Assembly (NCBI GenBank): GCA_963995525.1
Contig: OZ023217.1
Span: 27,517,587 to 27,581,586 of the forward strand
Reading direction: 5' to 3'
DNA length: 64,000 nucleotides
Source of the DNA: Escarpia spicata
Lineage: Eukaryota; Annelida; Polychaeta; Sabellida; Siboglinidae
The position numbers and the translations under genes are program-made. Below the pieces are notes generated by a model that saw nothing but the letters and a program-made list of their open reading frames with translations, had not been told where the DNA came from and did no database searches. Positions 50,303 to 60,318 of the stretch are shown here, piece by piece. Within the stretch, counting starts at the first letter, position 1. Every line of letters begins with the position of its first letter.

Positions 50303-50374
50303 GCCGGATTAGCTCTCCTGGGAGAACGTTCGACTAGGGATCGCAAGATTCCGGGTCCGAATCCGTACGTCGGC
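50303..50374 (+). tRNA. tRNA-like sequence, degenerate, anticodon position AGG
   Basis: The 72-nt stretch has tRNA layout: GCCGGAT acceptor strand, TA, D arm GCTC-TCCTGGGA-GAAC, anticodon arm TTCGA-CTAGGGA-TCGCA, five-base variable region, T loop TCCGAAT, and closing CGTCGGC. The acceptor pairs at 4 positions plus G-U, the anticodon stem at 4 of 5 and the D stem at 3 of 4, but the T stem only at 2 of 5. The B box GGTCCGAATCC has one deviation from consensus. A T5 tract follows at 50379-50383, as for a Pol III terminator. It may be a tRNA relic, a Pol III promoter or a tRNA mimic. Confidence 0.45.
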
Positions 50375-50420
50375 CCTCTTTTTAGAGCCGCCCTCTAGCG
50401 GTGGTGGCGGCGGCGGCGGC

Positions 50421-50428
50421 TCTATATA
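50421..50428 (+). promoter_or_regulatory. TATA box of the NADAR gene
   Basis: CTATATAAGC lies about 35 bases before the ATG at 50459 in otherwise GC-rich sequence, after a run of GGCGGC repeats and a CCCTCTAGCGG word also found in the palindrome. Confidence 0.6.
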
Positions 50429-50458
50429 AGCGGTGCCGGTAGCGGGTTATCGGTAGTC

Positions 50459-50910
50459 ATGGATCCTATAAAGTTTGGCGGATCGCGCTCGTTCTTGTCG
50501 AATATGTACGCGTGCCGAATGACGACGGTGTAGGTCGGGGCTTCCGATCCGTCGAGCAAGCCTATCAGTATAGGAAAGCGATATTCAACGAAGACCTCGA
50601 ATGCGCCGCGTGTATCAAAAGAGCGCGATCGCCCTATTTAGCGAAACGACTCAGTTACGGAATTCGAAAAAAGAGAACGGGAACCGATTGGAACGCCGTT
50701 AGGGTCGCGTGTATGAAGGGGCTGTTGATGAGTAAGTTTGGCGGGTCGGCCAAGTTGAAGGCCGACCTATTGGCCACCGGGGACGCCGAATTGGTGGAAT
50801 GGGTACCGAGTAGGGAGGGTTTCTGGGGTACCAGGATCGGGGACGTTGCGGGGGAGAACAAGCTCGGTAAACTGTTGATGGAGGTGCGCGACGCTTATAA
50901 AGACGCGTAA
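50459..50910 (+). pseudogene. NADAR-family (YbiA/DUF1768) ADP-ribose-processing protein, one frameshift
   Basis: NADAR proteins act on N-glycosidic bonds of ADP-ribose-type substrates; some bacterial members remove ADP-ribose from DNA guanine. Seen here: an N-terminal GGSRSFLSNMYA motif from the ATG at 50459, then in the next frame FRSVEQAYQYRKA, KFGGSAKLKADLLATGDAELVEW, FWGTR and a C-terminal GENKLGKLLMEVR. These match the family's successive motifs (LSN-Y, S-E-Q-KA, KF..L...L..TG, WG, G.N.LG..LM.R) at about the usual length of 150 residues. The frame changes once near 50510-50525. It is the first gene inside the left end. It is not a standard Polinton gene, so I read it as cargo, possibly for countering ADP-ribosylation; that role is inference. 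Confidence 0.85.
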
Positions 50911-50938
50911 AAAGCGTTAGCCAGTATCAGTCGTGAAA

Positions 50939-51562
50939 ATGGGCGGACCACTGTTGAAGCATCCGTTTACGTGTATAATATCCGGTCCTACGGGATACAG
51001 TAAGACGACGTTCGTCTGATACGACACTCTATGATTGATCCACCGCCCGAAAAAATCCTGTGGTGCTACGGGCAGTGGCAGACCGCCTACGCGTCTATGT
51101 CTCCGAAAATAGACTTCGTAGACGGCCTGCCGGCTACGACACATTTAGACGGTAAAAAGAGGACGCTTTTAGTATTCGACGACCTCATGGAGGAGACCGA
51201 TAGCGGAGTGACGGCGCTGTTTACAAAAAAAAAGTCATCATTGTAATACGTCGGTCGTACAACTCCGACAGAACATGTTTCCGAATGGGAAAGAAAACCG
51301 TACAATCAGCCTGAACGCCCAATACTTAGCGCTATTCAAGAACCCCCGAGACGCCGGTCAAGTAGGTCACCTAGCGAAACAGATGTACCCGGGAAAGGTC
51401 AACTACATGATAGAGGCTTTCAAAGACGCGACGTCGGCGGCGTACGGCTATCTTTTCGTGGATCTGAAACAGGAAACGGAAGATTACATGCGTCTACGTA
51501 CGTGTATATTTCCAGACGACCCCCTTCAGTACGTCTACGTACGGAAGGGTGGGCAACTATAA
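50939..51562 (+). pseudogene. FtsK/HerA-type genome packaging ATPase, two frameshifts
   Basis: The start is followed by FTCIISGPTGYSKTTF, a Walker A loop (GPTGYSKT). Then come DPPPEKILWCYGQWQ, the Walker B-like stretch KRTLLVFDDLMEE, FTKKKS, and RTISLNAQYLALFKNPRD (sensor region). The C-terminal part ends YVYVRKGGQL. This is the Polinton packaging ATPase, which pumps DNA into capsids, at about the usual 200 residues. The first frame stops at TGA 51017-51019 just after Walker A, and the coding continues one frame away. A second shift lies at the run of nine A residues near 51225-51234 and restores the original frame. It starts 28 bases after the NADAR stop. Confidence 0.9.
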
Positions 51563-51600
51563 GTAGAGAGGGACGTCGCCGCGTACGCTTATTAGTCGTT

Positions 51601-52740
51601 ATGACGGGACGACGCGCGGTGGTAGCAGCGAAGCGACGACCAAAGGTGGCGCCGACGGTGTCGGAGCAACGCGTGAAGAGACACATTTTCACCCTGCAGC
51701 AGTTGGATAGACATAAGCGGAACATCGAACTGCGAAAAGCCGTGCTCGCCCACTCGGAAGTCGGTCTCATATGGGACGACGACGACCGGCCGTCGAGAGG
51801 TGGCTAGCGGCGCAGGACGCCTATACCCTACACAAACCGGTTAAACGACGTTGCGTCATCGTGGGCGGTCAAAACCAGCAGTGGCAAGCCGATCTGGTCG
51901 ACTTGACTAGGCTGAAAAAACACAACGACGGTATAACATTCTTATTGACGGTCATCGACGTGTTTTCGAAGCGGGCGTGGTGCGTTCCGTTGAAGAGTAA
52001 GTCCCGGCGCGTCGCTCGTCGCGGCCTTCGCGCGTCTGCTGAGCGGCGCGCAGCCGCCGCCGAACGCGCTGCAGACCGATAAGGGGAGCGAGTTTCTGAA
52101 CCGACCCCTGCAAACGTTCCTAAAGAGTCACGGCGTTCATCATTTCGTGACGCATAACGAGGAGACTAAAGCGAGCGTCGTGGAACAATTCAATCGGACT
52201 TTGAAGACGCGCATGTGGCGCTATTTTACGAAACACGAGACGCTGCGCTACGTAGAGGCGTTACCGGATTTCGTGCATTCGTACAACAACGCCTACCACC
52301 GAAGCATCGGTAGGACGCCGGCGAGCATTGACGCGACGAATCAGGAGGTCGTATGGCAACGCCTGTACGGAGGCGACGACGGCCGGCGGAAAAAACCGAA
52401 ACTGCGCGAGGGAGATCGCGTGCGTATTAGTAAGACGAGGGGTCAATTCAAAAAAGGTTACATGGCTAACTGGAGCGAGGAGCTCTTCACCGTCGTAGAG
52501 GCGCATCCGTCCGAACCGCCCGTTTATCGCCTGAAGGACGACGCCGGGACGCCGGTAGAGGGCCCCTTCTACGAACAGGAACTACAACGCGTAGTCGTTC
52601 CGAAGGACAAACTGTATCGCGTGGAGGAGGTTCTGCAGCGTCGTCGGCGCGGCGGCGGGTCGGAGGCGCTCGTAAAATGGAGCGGTTATCCGGCCTCCTT
52701 CAACAGCTGGATCGACGCCGCAGCGCTCGTGGATCTATAA
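51601..52740 (+). pseudogene. Retroviral-type (rve) integrase with chromodomain, two frameshifts
   Basis: It inserts the element DNA into the host genome. The N-terminal part (51601-51770) is basic and helical. After a frameshift near 51765 come RWLAAQDAYTLHKP, the first catalytic Asp in QWQADLVDL and VIDVFSKRAW. After another shift near 52000 come the second Asp in LQTDKGSEF and the Glu in ASVVEQFNRTL, 34 residues later. The C-terminal part has an SH3-like DNA-binding block (DRVRISKTRGQFKKGY), then a chromodomain with YRVEEVLQRR and LVKWSGYPASFNSWI. The triad is present but split over three frames. Chromodomains in Polinton integrases are thought to guide insertion to chromatin marks. Confidence 0.9.
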
Positions 52741-52897
52741 TAGCGCGGCTGCGGCGGCTCCGGCTAGGCAGTCATGACGAGTCGTTAGACTCGCCACCAG
52801 GGATGCTGGCGACTGCACGAGCCGGGATTATGCGACGGAACGTCGTTCCTCCCGTATAAGGGACCCTGCTGTATCGACAGACCGCAGTGGCGCGACG

Positions 52898-53266
52898 ATG
52901 ATCGACGAGGCGACGAGGCGCGGCGACGATACCGCTTCAGACGGGCCGACGAAGACTACCAGCGAGGACTCCGTCGACGCCGCCGAGAATTCCGTCGACA
53001 CAGACGCTACCGCAACCACCACGGTCCACGAACCCGTTTCATGGCGGTTCTGCGGTAACGAATGCCCTAAGGCCGAAATCGTATTCATCTGTCAGGTCAT
53101 CGTCCTGTACTTCGTCATCGCCGTTAGTATATACAATCTGACGCGGGGTCAAGACGACTCCAACCTGTGGACGGCGCTGTTGAGCAGCTGTCTCGGTTAC
53201 CTCCTCCCGAGTCCGTCTATGAGCGGCGGCGGTCGACGACGACGACACGATGGCGGTATCGTCTGA
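52898..53266 (+). CDS. Small membrane protein next to the capsid genes
   Basis: 122 residues, intact. The first 45 are acidic and Thr/Ser-rich. Residues about 60-82 form one strong membrane segment (VFICQVIVLYFVIAVSIYN), followed by DDSNLWTALLSSCLGYLLP, a second hydrophobic patch, and a basic Gly/Arg tail. Small proteins of this kind sit between integrase and minor capsid protein in other Polintons; their function is unknown to me. The stop overlaps the start of the minor capsid gene by 17 bases. The 157-bp gap before it holds no convincing gene. Confidence 0.7.
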   Translation: MIDEATRRGDDTASDGPTKTTSEDSVDAAENSVDTDATATTTVHEPVSWRFCGNECPKAEIVFICQVIVLYFVIAVSIYNLTRGQDDSNLWTALLSSCLGYLLPSPSMSGGGRRRRHDGGIV

Positions 53267-54115
53267 CTTTTACCTGACGCTACCGAGCAACGCGTCTATG
53301 AAGCGGCACCCCGAAAATACGTTGACGCACTACATCACGACGCTGCCGCGACGTTTCGACCTGCCTGGAGGAGAATGGGAATGCGGACTGGTGACGCTAC
53401 AGTACCCGCACACGTGGTACAACGTGAGAGAGGAGGACGCCACCTTCTACCTGTCGGCCCCGCTGGGCGACCAGGGTCTTTACACGACCATGGACGGTGT
53501 CGGGGTATACCGACAGGGTACGATTACTCACGGTTTCTACAACAACGTTTACGTGCTGCTGCGCCAGATCAACGAGCAGCTAATGAAATTGTGCACCGAT
53601 AAGGTCAAGGCGCGTCTAGAGTTCAGCGGCGTCTCTAACCGAATGACGCTGCGTATGTCGTCGGGTGTCACCTTTACCCTACCCGATACGAGCCATCTGA
53701 AGAGCGTGCTAGGTTTCCATAACAACGTTATCACGAGTCCCCCGATGATGGGTCCCGAACCGGAAGTCGTTATCGAGACCATCCCCCCGCCGCGTATACG
53801 TACGCGTACGAAGGTCACAATACGGTGGATATGAAGGCGGTCGTCGACACCCTGTACGTGTACACGGATCTCGTGGAATCGCGCGTCGTCTGTGACGTGT
53901 ACGCGCCGCTCCTTCGAAACATCGCCGTCTTCGGTACGAACGGTAGCGTTATTTCGGAAACGTTCGACCGCGTCCAATACGTGAAGCTGCTGCGGCATCA
54001 ATTCGATACGATCGGGGTCGATATAAGAGACGATCGCGGTCAACCGATACCATTCGAGCGGGGAAAGCTAGTGGCGACGCTTCACATCAGACGCTGTAAA
54101 TCGAGATTGTTTTAA
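53250..54115 (+). pseudogene. Minor capsid (penton-like) protein, one frameshift
   Basis: Two overlapping frames make one gene. The first (53250-53834) has FYLTLPSNASMKRHPENTLTHY, WECGLVTLQYPHTWYNV and a beta-rich core, characteristic of the Polinton minor capsid or penton protein that fills fivefold vertices. The second (read from about 53805) has LYVYTDLVESRVVCDV, APLLRNIAVFG and a final VATLHIRRCKS. The shift falls in the alternating CGTACGCGTACG tract at 53795-53810. Total length of about 288 codons is normal. The next gene starts 5 bases later. Confidence 0.85.
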
Positions 54116-54120
54116 CCACG

Positions 54121-54537
54121 ATGCCGACGACGACGACGAACCCGTACGAGGCCTACTACGTTCGACAAGTCGGCGGTCAACTGCCGGTCTTCGTCGGTGG
54201 TCGGGGTCAACGAGGACACGGTCTGGGTAATATTTTCGGGAGCCTGTTTCGAAGCGTCATGCCGCTTTTTAAGAGAGGCGCCATGGCGTTGGGAAAACGC
54301 GCGCTCAAAACCGGCGTGCGCGTGGCGCGGGACGTCGTCGACGGCGGCAATCTGAAAGCGTCGGTAAAACGACGCGCGAAGGAGGTCGGCGTCGATCTTC
54401 TCGACGGCCTATTGAAAGGGCCGGCGCCGAAGAGGAGGGAAAAAGTGCAGCAGCGTATAAAGAAGCCGCGTCGAACGGCGACGACCCTCAGTAGACGGAA
54501 GAGAGGACGTCGACCGGTCGATATATTCGACGCGTGA
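54121..54537 (+). CDS. Basic virion core / pVI-like protein
   Basis: 138 residues, intact and strongly basic. The N-terminal quarter is Gly-rich (GGRGQRGHGLGNIFGSLFR), followed by an amphipathic helix and the pattern ALGKRALKTGVRVARDVVDGG. The C-terminal third is rich in Lys and Arg (KKPRRTATTLSRRKRGRR). This composition and position match the adenovirus pVI/pX-like proteins reported in adintoviruses. It probably binds DNA or membranes and is likely cut by the protease. It overlaps the capsid start region (stop TGA 54535-54537, next ATG 54540). Confidence 0.7.
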   Translation: MPTTTTNPYEAYYVRQVGGQLPVFVGGRGQRGHGLGNIFGSLFRSVMPLFKRGAMALGKRALKTGVRVARDVVDGGNLKASVKRRAKEVGVDLLDGLLKGPAPKRREKVQQRIKKPRRTATTLSRRKRGRRPVDIFDA

Positions 54538-54539
54538 CG

Positions 54540-55850
54540 ATGGCGTTCGTGAATAGCGGCGCAGCGTGCGAGGGCGTGAAGGCCGAACTGGACCTGTTCA
54601 CCGGACCGGTGACGCAGAAGAGCATCGAGAGCTGTCAGTGGATCGTCTACCAACCGCTGACGGCTCTCGACGCCGGCGGCCCTATCGAGTTCCTCATCCC
54701 GGGGTCGGGCAACGACTATACGGACCTGGCGAGCCTTCAAGTATACGTCCGCTTCAAAGTGATTCAGGGGGATGGTACCAATCTGGGGGCCGGCGCCAAC
54801 GTGGCGCCGGTCAACAATTTCCTGCAATCGATGTTCAGTCAAATCGACGTGTCGCTGAACGGCACGCTCGTGACGCCGTCTACCAATACGTACGCGTACC
54901 GGGCCTACATCGCGACCCTGCTGAGTTATGGTAGCGACGCGAAACAATCGCATCTCACGGGGTCGTTGTGGTACAAAGACACCCCCGGACACATGAACGC
55001 GCGCGGGGCCGACAACACCGGGTTCGTAGCGCGGTGCCACCTGACGGCGGCCAGTGAAGAGGTGGAGATGATGGGACGCCTGCACGTCGACACGTTTAAG
55101 CTAAACCACCTCGTACCGAACGGCGTCGACGCGAAAATGCGCATGGAGCTCTCGAAGGACGCCTTCGCGCTCATGGCCCCGGCCGCCGCGCCGGGGTGCC
55201 GTATCGCGATACGATCGATTTCCCTGCACGTACGAAAAGTGAAGTTGAACCCGGAAGTCCAGCTGGCGCACAACAAAGCGTGGAGTTTGGGAACGGCTAA
55301 GTTCCCGATGCGCCGCGTCGACTGCAAGTCGTTCTCGATAACGGCGGGTACGCTGTCGCACACGCACGAGAACCTGTACATGGGTGTGATTCCGAAACGC
55401 CTAATCCTGATGCTGATCGACAACGCCGCCTAAAACGGAGACTACACTAGAAATCCGTTCGAAGCGCTGCACAACGACATCAACTTCCTCACGCTCATCG
55501 TCGACGGACGTCAGGTGCCGAGCAAGCCGCTGCAGCCGGACTTCCCGCGCCACCGGACCATCCGAAGCTACATGAATCTCTTCGAGGCCACCGGAAAAGC
55601 GGGCGAACACGAGGGTAACGACATATCGCGCTCGGACTTCGAAGCCGGCTACACCGTCTTCGCTTTCGACCTGACCCCCGACTGTTGCGACGGGGACCAT
55701 TTCAACGTCGTGCGTCAGGGGACCGTGGGCGTTGAAATGCAATTCGAGACGCCGCTACCCCGACCGACGAACGTCCTCGTTTACGCGTAATTCGAGACGG
55801 TGCTGGAGATCGATAGGGGGCGGAACGTCCTGTACGACTGTACGTCGTAA
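54540..55850 (+). pseudogene. Major capsid protein (double jelly-roll, hexon-like), two in-frame stops
   Basis: Motifs seen: an N-terminal LFTGPVTQKSIESCQW, IEFLIPGSGNDYTDLASLQV, a conserved FLQSMFSQIDVSLNGTLV, YAYRAYIATLLSYG, and after the first stop NPFEALHNDINFLTLIVDG and FAFDLTPDC. This is the pattern of the Polinton double jelly-roll major capsid protein. The single frame from ATG 54540 to TAA 55848-55850 (437 codons) is interrupted by TAA at 55431-55433 and TAA at 55788-55790, and homology continues past both. There is no frameshift. I chose ATG 54540 over the upstream GTG 54534. The protease ATG follows 2 bases after the final stop. Confidence 0.9.
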
Positions 55851-55852
55851 CT

Positions 55853-56302
55853 ATGGATACGTTCCAACTGATGCTTCGCCTGGAACGCGATGCGTTCGCT
55901 AAACGCATCGTCGTCGGCGTCTTACCTAAAGACGCGCTACTTACCACCGCCACCGCCGCCGGCGCCTTCGTGTGCAATACCGACGACGGCGGCGAACCGG
56001 GGGAGCACTGGGTGGCCGTCTACGTCGACCGGCGAGGCGTCGGCGAGTACTTCGATTGGTACGGTCTGCCGCCGCTGCACGCCAACTTCCGCGCCTTCCT
56101 GCACCGTCACTGCGGCGACGCGTGGACGTACAACGACAAGCGGTTGCAGAGCGTCGTCTCTAACGTGTGCGGACAATATTGCGTCGCCTACCTACTCCTC
56201 CGGTGTCGCGGCATGCCGTTGACGACGTTCCAGAACCTATTCGGCACCGATCGGGTGGACAATGACTGTCGCGTATTCGATTGGCTAAAGCCATTGTATT
56301 AA
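55853..56302 (+). CDS. Adenain-like cysteine protease (peptidase C5 type), intact
   Basis: 149 residues. It matures virion proteins in related viruses. Catalytic residues by pattern: His52 in GEHWVAVYV, Asp68 in EYFDWYG, Gln99 in KRLQSVVSN and Cys106 in VCGQYCVAY. The Gln-to-Cys spacing of 7 equals that of adenovirus protease. No break is present, in contrast to most neighbours. It ends with TAA shortly before AATAAA at 56335-56340. Confidence 0.92.
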   Translation: MDTFQLMLRLERDAFAKRIVVGVLPKDALLTTATAAGAFVCNTDDGGEPGEHWVAVYVDRRGVGEYFDWYGLPPLHANFRAFLHRHCGDAWTYNDKRLQSVVSNVCGQYCVAYLLLRCRGMPLTTFQNLFGTDRVDNDCRVFDWLKPLY

Positions 56303-56334
56303 CGCTTGGCTTTTACGTGTATAGTAGTAGTAGT

Positions 56335-56377
56335 AATAAAAAACGATGACAAAAAATGTACGCAATTTTGTTTTATT
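56335..56377. terminator. Convergent poly(A) signals
   Basis: AATAAA on + at 56335-56340 for the structural gene block and TTTATT at 56372-56377 (AATAAA on -) for the polymerase. The transcripts meet tail to tail. Confidence 0.65.
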
Positions 56378-56495
56378 ACCCTACCCTACATACATACATA
56401 CATACAGAACCCTACCCCTAGGCGGCCCCCCCCCCACCCCTAGGTAAGGTTAGGCGAGTTAGATGAGTTAGTTGGTTTTGTTGTTGTTATACGAG

Positions 56496-59400
56496 TTAGA
56501 CGAATATCGGTGCCGTGGTGACGCCGTCGTCGAGCACGCGGCGTATAGCGTAGAAGTAGCTCAACGCCGCGCGCTCTTGAACGTACGTCAACACGGACGA
56601 GTCTTTCACCTGGAAGCCGCGGTTCCAGCCGACGCCGCTGCGTCGGTCGCGCAGTACGGCGAGGAAAGTGTTCTCGTCGATGTTGGCGTTCTGACGTTTG
56701 TTCAGACCCTTCGTGCTGTACTTCACGGCGTTGTCGCCGCCGAAGCAGTAGTACGTCTTGTTGCACAGCGCCACGATTCCGTCGCCGCGCCATTCTTCTT
56801 TGAAGAGACCCGGCGTTCGACGATCGAACAGACATCGGGGCGCGCGCAGCAGTCGCCCCCACCCTCCCACGCCAGTCCGGCGACGCGGCATCGTACGTAC
56901 GCGTCCACGTGCGCATCGCAGCATTCGCCCGGAAACCAGAGCGAACGATTCCGGAAGTAGTGTTCGCGCGTGATATCAACGTTCTTGAACACGGGCTGTA
57001 TTTCGGCGAACTTGACGCGCAGCGCTTCCGGCACGGCGATATCGCACTGCACGAGGCCGAACAGAGAGCCGTCGCGTACACCCTCCAGTATCTTCGAGCG
57101 CGTACACCGCCCCGGTTGCCATCGTGACGCGTCGGGCGGTGTCGGCGCCGCGGGGGGTCGCACGACTCGCCACTGACACTCCCACATTTCGACGACGGCG
57201 TCGACGTGGCGGCGTAGGTAGGCCGTCACGGCGATCGTCTCGGCGTACAGCGTCGTCATCGGTCGACCGTTGACGGCGTTCGTCGTCACGTGCGTCTGGC
57301 ACGTCGGGCAGCCGTGGAAGTAGCAGCCGTGAAATTGATACGCCGTTCGTGTTGCGGCGCACCAACCGTCGACTCGGTACTTGCCGACGCGCTTCTCGCG
57401 TCCGTTCAACTGGTGCCGTATACGAGTGTCGGTCCATTCCGCCTCGTACGTCAACCACTCCACGGCCATACGACCGTAGCGGTGCACGCGCTCCGCTCGA
57501 AAGCCGTTCTCGGCGCGTCGGCGCGTGTACCAACCCGTCGGCATCTCCCGCATCATCGCCGATAGATAGAGGCCGTTCGCGTCATAGCCTACTATCGAAC
57601 GACACGGGTTGCAGCCTCGAATCGACGTCACGCCGGCCTCGTGATGACGCGCGAAGACGATCGATGGGCCGCCGACGATCTGCGACTGCAGTAGGCGGTG
57701 CAGGTCTTTGTTCGGTTCGTTGAACAGGGAGAAATGGATTGACAGCGGCAGTTCGTTGAATAGGTACAACAACGCCAATCCCGGTACGCTGATGGCGTCC
57801 TTGAACATGTCGATGCGCTGGCGGCGATAGAAGTCGAACTGCCGCTCGAGGGCCTCGAGAAACGGCGCCACATCTCGGTTATTATACCAGATTAGAAAAT
57901 CGCGCATCGTCGTCATGCGTTCGTCACGCCACGGCGTCGCACAAATTTCGTACGCCTCCGCGGAGATTCCCTCGCGTTTCAGGTGGCTGTAGAAAGTCTC
58001 GCGCGGCGGCAGAACGGTCTCGTCCAGGCGCGTCAACGCGTCGATATACTCGTACGGAAAGTACCCCTTCGTCGCCGCGCAGCCGTGCGCTTTCAGATAG
58101 CGCTCGTAGCTGACACCGGGCGCGAGGTAATTAGTTATATCGAGGAATTTCAACGTCGACGTCGTCAGGCACATGTAATTGTTATGTCGTTTAATGGTGA
58201 ACGCCGACGATGTGTGCTACGCGTCGTCGGTTATGAGCAGTGGGGTCAAGTACTTTTTGACGACATTCAAATCGTACTTACCGCTGTTGAAACCCAGTAC
58301 GGGCATTTGACGAAGGTGCGTCCACAGGCGGTCGGCGAGTGCGGCGTACGGTGACGCATCGTTGTCGTCGTCGTCGCACCGTCTTCGCCGCCAGTCGTCG
58401 TCGAACGCGTCGAGCGCCACAAAGACCGCGTCATAGCGGGGGCGAAGAGCCGCGCACGCCGCCGCGCTCACGGCTTCCAGGTCGTCGATGAGGCGGCGCG
58501 CTAGTTCGGCCGAATCACCGGTCGTGACGTAACAGCGCGCCGCTTCGTGTCCGGGCACGTTCGACGCGACGCTCACGCTGAGCAGTTCGTGTCGCGCTAG
58601 CCACCGGCATTTGTCGGTATCCGGCGGCAGATCGTTGGCGGCAAAATAGCATTCAAAATCGAAGGTCGCGCGGTACGGATAGTAGCGCAGGTCGTCGCCG
58701 CCGACGTCGATGCCTTCGTCGTCGAGCCGTTGAAACACGGACGGCGTCGGTCGGTAGACGCCGCCGGGAAACACGTGACGAACGCCACCTTCGCACGTCG
58801 CTTCGTGACGTCGTGAATGCGCCGGGCACCGCCAGAGGGAGTTGCCGCATTTCGAGCACTTGTACGTTTTCGTGTACGCGCGCAGGTCGATTATGTACGA
58901 GAAGTGCGTCTCGTACAGGTTGACGTTCAGGGTCGTGGGGTGCTTTTCGAACGACCGACGGACTAGTTCGGCGGCGCCGGCCTCCGTCAGTCAATAGACG
59001 GCGACGTTGATGCCGAAAACCGTCTCCACGCGTTCCAGTTCGTTCAGGCGCACGCCGTTCGACGTCGTCGAAGCATAGCGCGCGTGCAGTCGTTTAGCGA
59101 CTCTCGTTAAACGGGTCGAATTTATTCTGGGGTCGTTCCGCGTTCCGCGTTGTCGACCGCCTTGCAGGTGGAGACCGATGCACCGGAAGAGGCATAGATG
59201 GTCGTCGTAGGGCGTGCCCCGACGATCGTTCGTCAACGTCACTAAGTGCTTGTTGTTGCGCACGTAGGCGGGGTGCGCGGTGCCAACGCACCCGATAGGA
59301 TGGTTTAGGAAGGCGTTCACTAAGTAGGTGGCGTTCGTTACGAGCTCGACCACCCACCCCGAATCGGGACGCTGCGCGATTACGTACTGTTGTACGTCGG

Positions 59401-60065
59401 TCGTGCGCACGACGTCGAGGAATCGTTCGAAGGAACGGCTATCGGTAACGAGGGCGGGCCTTTCGAGGAGGCGACCGCAGCAGTTACAGGACAAATGAAA
59501 GTAGCGGTAACGACCCGACACCTTGTGGCGTAACACGAAACCATAGCTCACGTTAATTTTAAACGCGTTCTTTTGTTCGCGAAACATGACCCTCAGACGC
59601 GGTTCGAGCACCCGCGTACTCGTACAGGCGATCATTCGATAGTTGTAGCGGGACTGTACGGTACCGCGCGCTATCGACGTCTCTATGCTACGTCGATGTT
59701 CGTCCACGACGCGCTGTAGAGCGTCGTTGTCGACCGGTGGTGGTGGATTGGGACCGTCGGGAGGTGGCGACACCTCCCGACGACCGCACGTATCCCTCAG
59801 GTGTCGTAGCATAACGGCGCGCATACTGTACGTTGCGCCGCATTTCGGACACTCGTCTTTTTACGCATAGTGCGCTATCCCCGCATCGTTTCGACCTCTT
59901 CGCGTGTCTCTCTAGCGTCGATTGTTTCGCGAAATAAGTACCGTATTTCGGACATTGCCATCTAGTAGGCGGCATACTTTTGGCTGCTACTTTTTCGAGC
60001 ACCCCTTTTATAACAGGGTGCTGTGGTGGTGGTGGTGGTGGTGGATGTTGTACGGACATGCGCAT
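56496..60065 (-). pseudogene. Protein-primed type B DNA polymerase, inactivated, palm core deleted
   Basis: Order on -: a zinc-finger pair (RWQCPKYGTYFAKQSTLERH, with the second Cys changed to Tyr, then CPKCGATYSMRAVMLRHL); an N-terminal domain with YDDHLCLFRCIGLHLQGG (59824-58991); a CSKCG zinc finger; exonuclease motifs FDFECYF and FNSGKYDLN (58774-58217); a VSR-like GCYFHGCPTC; motif A VGYDANGLYL; then a TPGLFKEEW..NKTYYCFGG block. Breaks: a frameshift at the A5 run near 59860, TGA 58991-58993, TAG 58217-58219 and a frameshift near 56840. An internal deletion near 56950-56975 also joins the VFKNVDI segment directly to the region after motif C. The NSxYG and DTDS motifs are absent in all frames. 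Confidence 0.92.
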
Positions 60066-60318
60066 TGCTATCGTGTGTGACGTGTGGACATGCGCAGTAG
60101 TGCGTTAAGTAACGTGGGGTGGTGGGTCGACCCTAATGTTGTGTGGTGTGGTGTGGTGTTTTGTTAAGTAACTCGGAAACGGAACGTACATTTTCAACGT
60201 TTTATTAAGCGTACCGTACAAGGTTTTCTTCCTATTAGCAAAGCGCGATTTTTTTTATTAAAACAAGCAAATCGACAAAGCCACTTTTCTAGCAGTAATG
60301 TTCAAGTGTTCATGCGGC

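Noticed and set aside
52741..52897. Possible phospholipase A2-like peptide (SFLPYKGPCC) between integrase and membrane protein
   Set aside because: The His-Asp catalytic pair expected downstream is not visible and the frame runs through the next gene; too little to support a domain.
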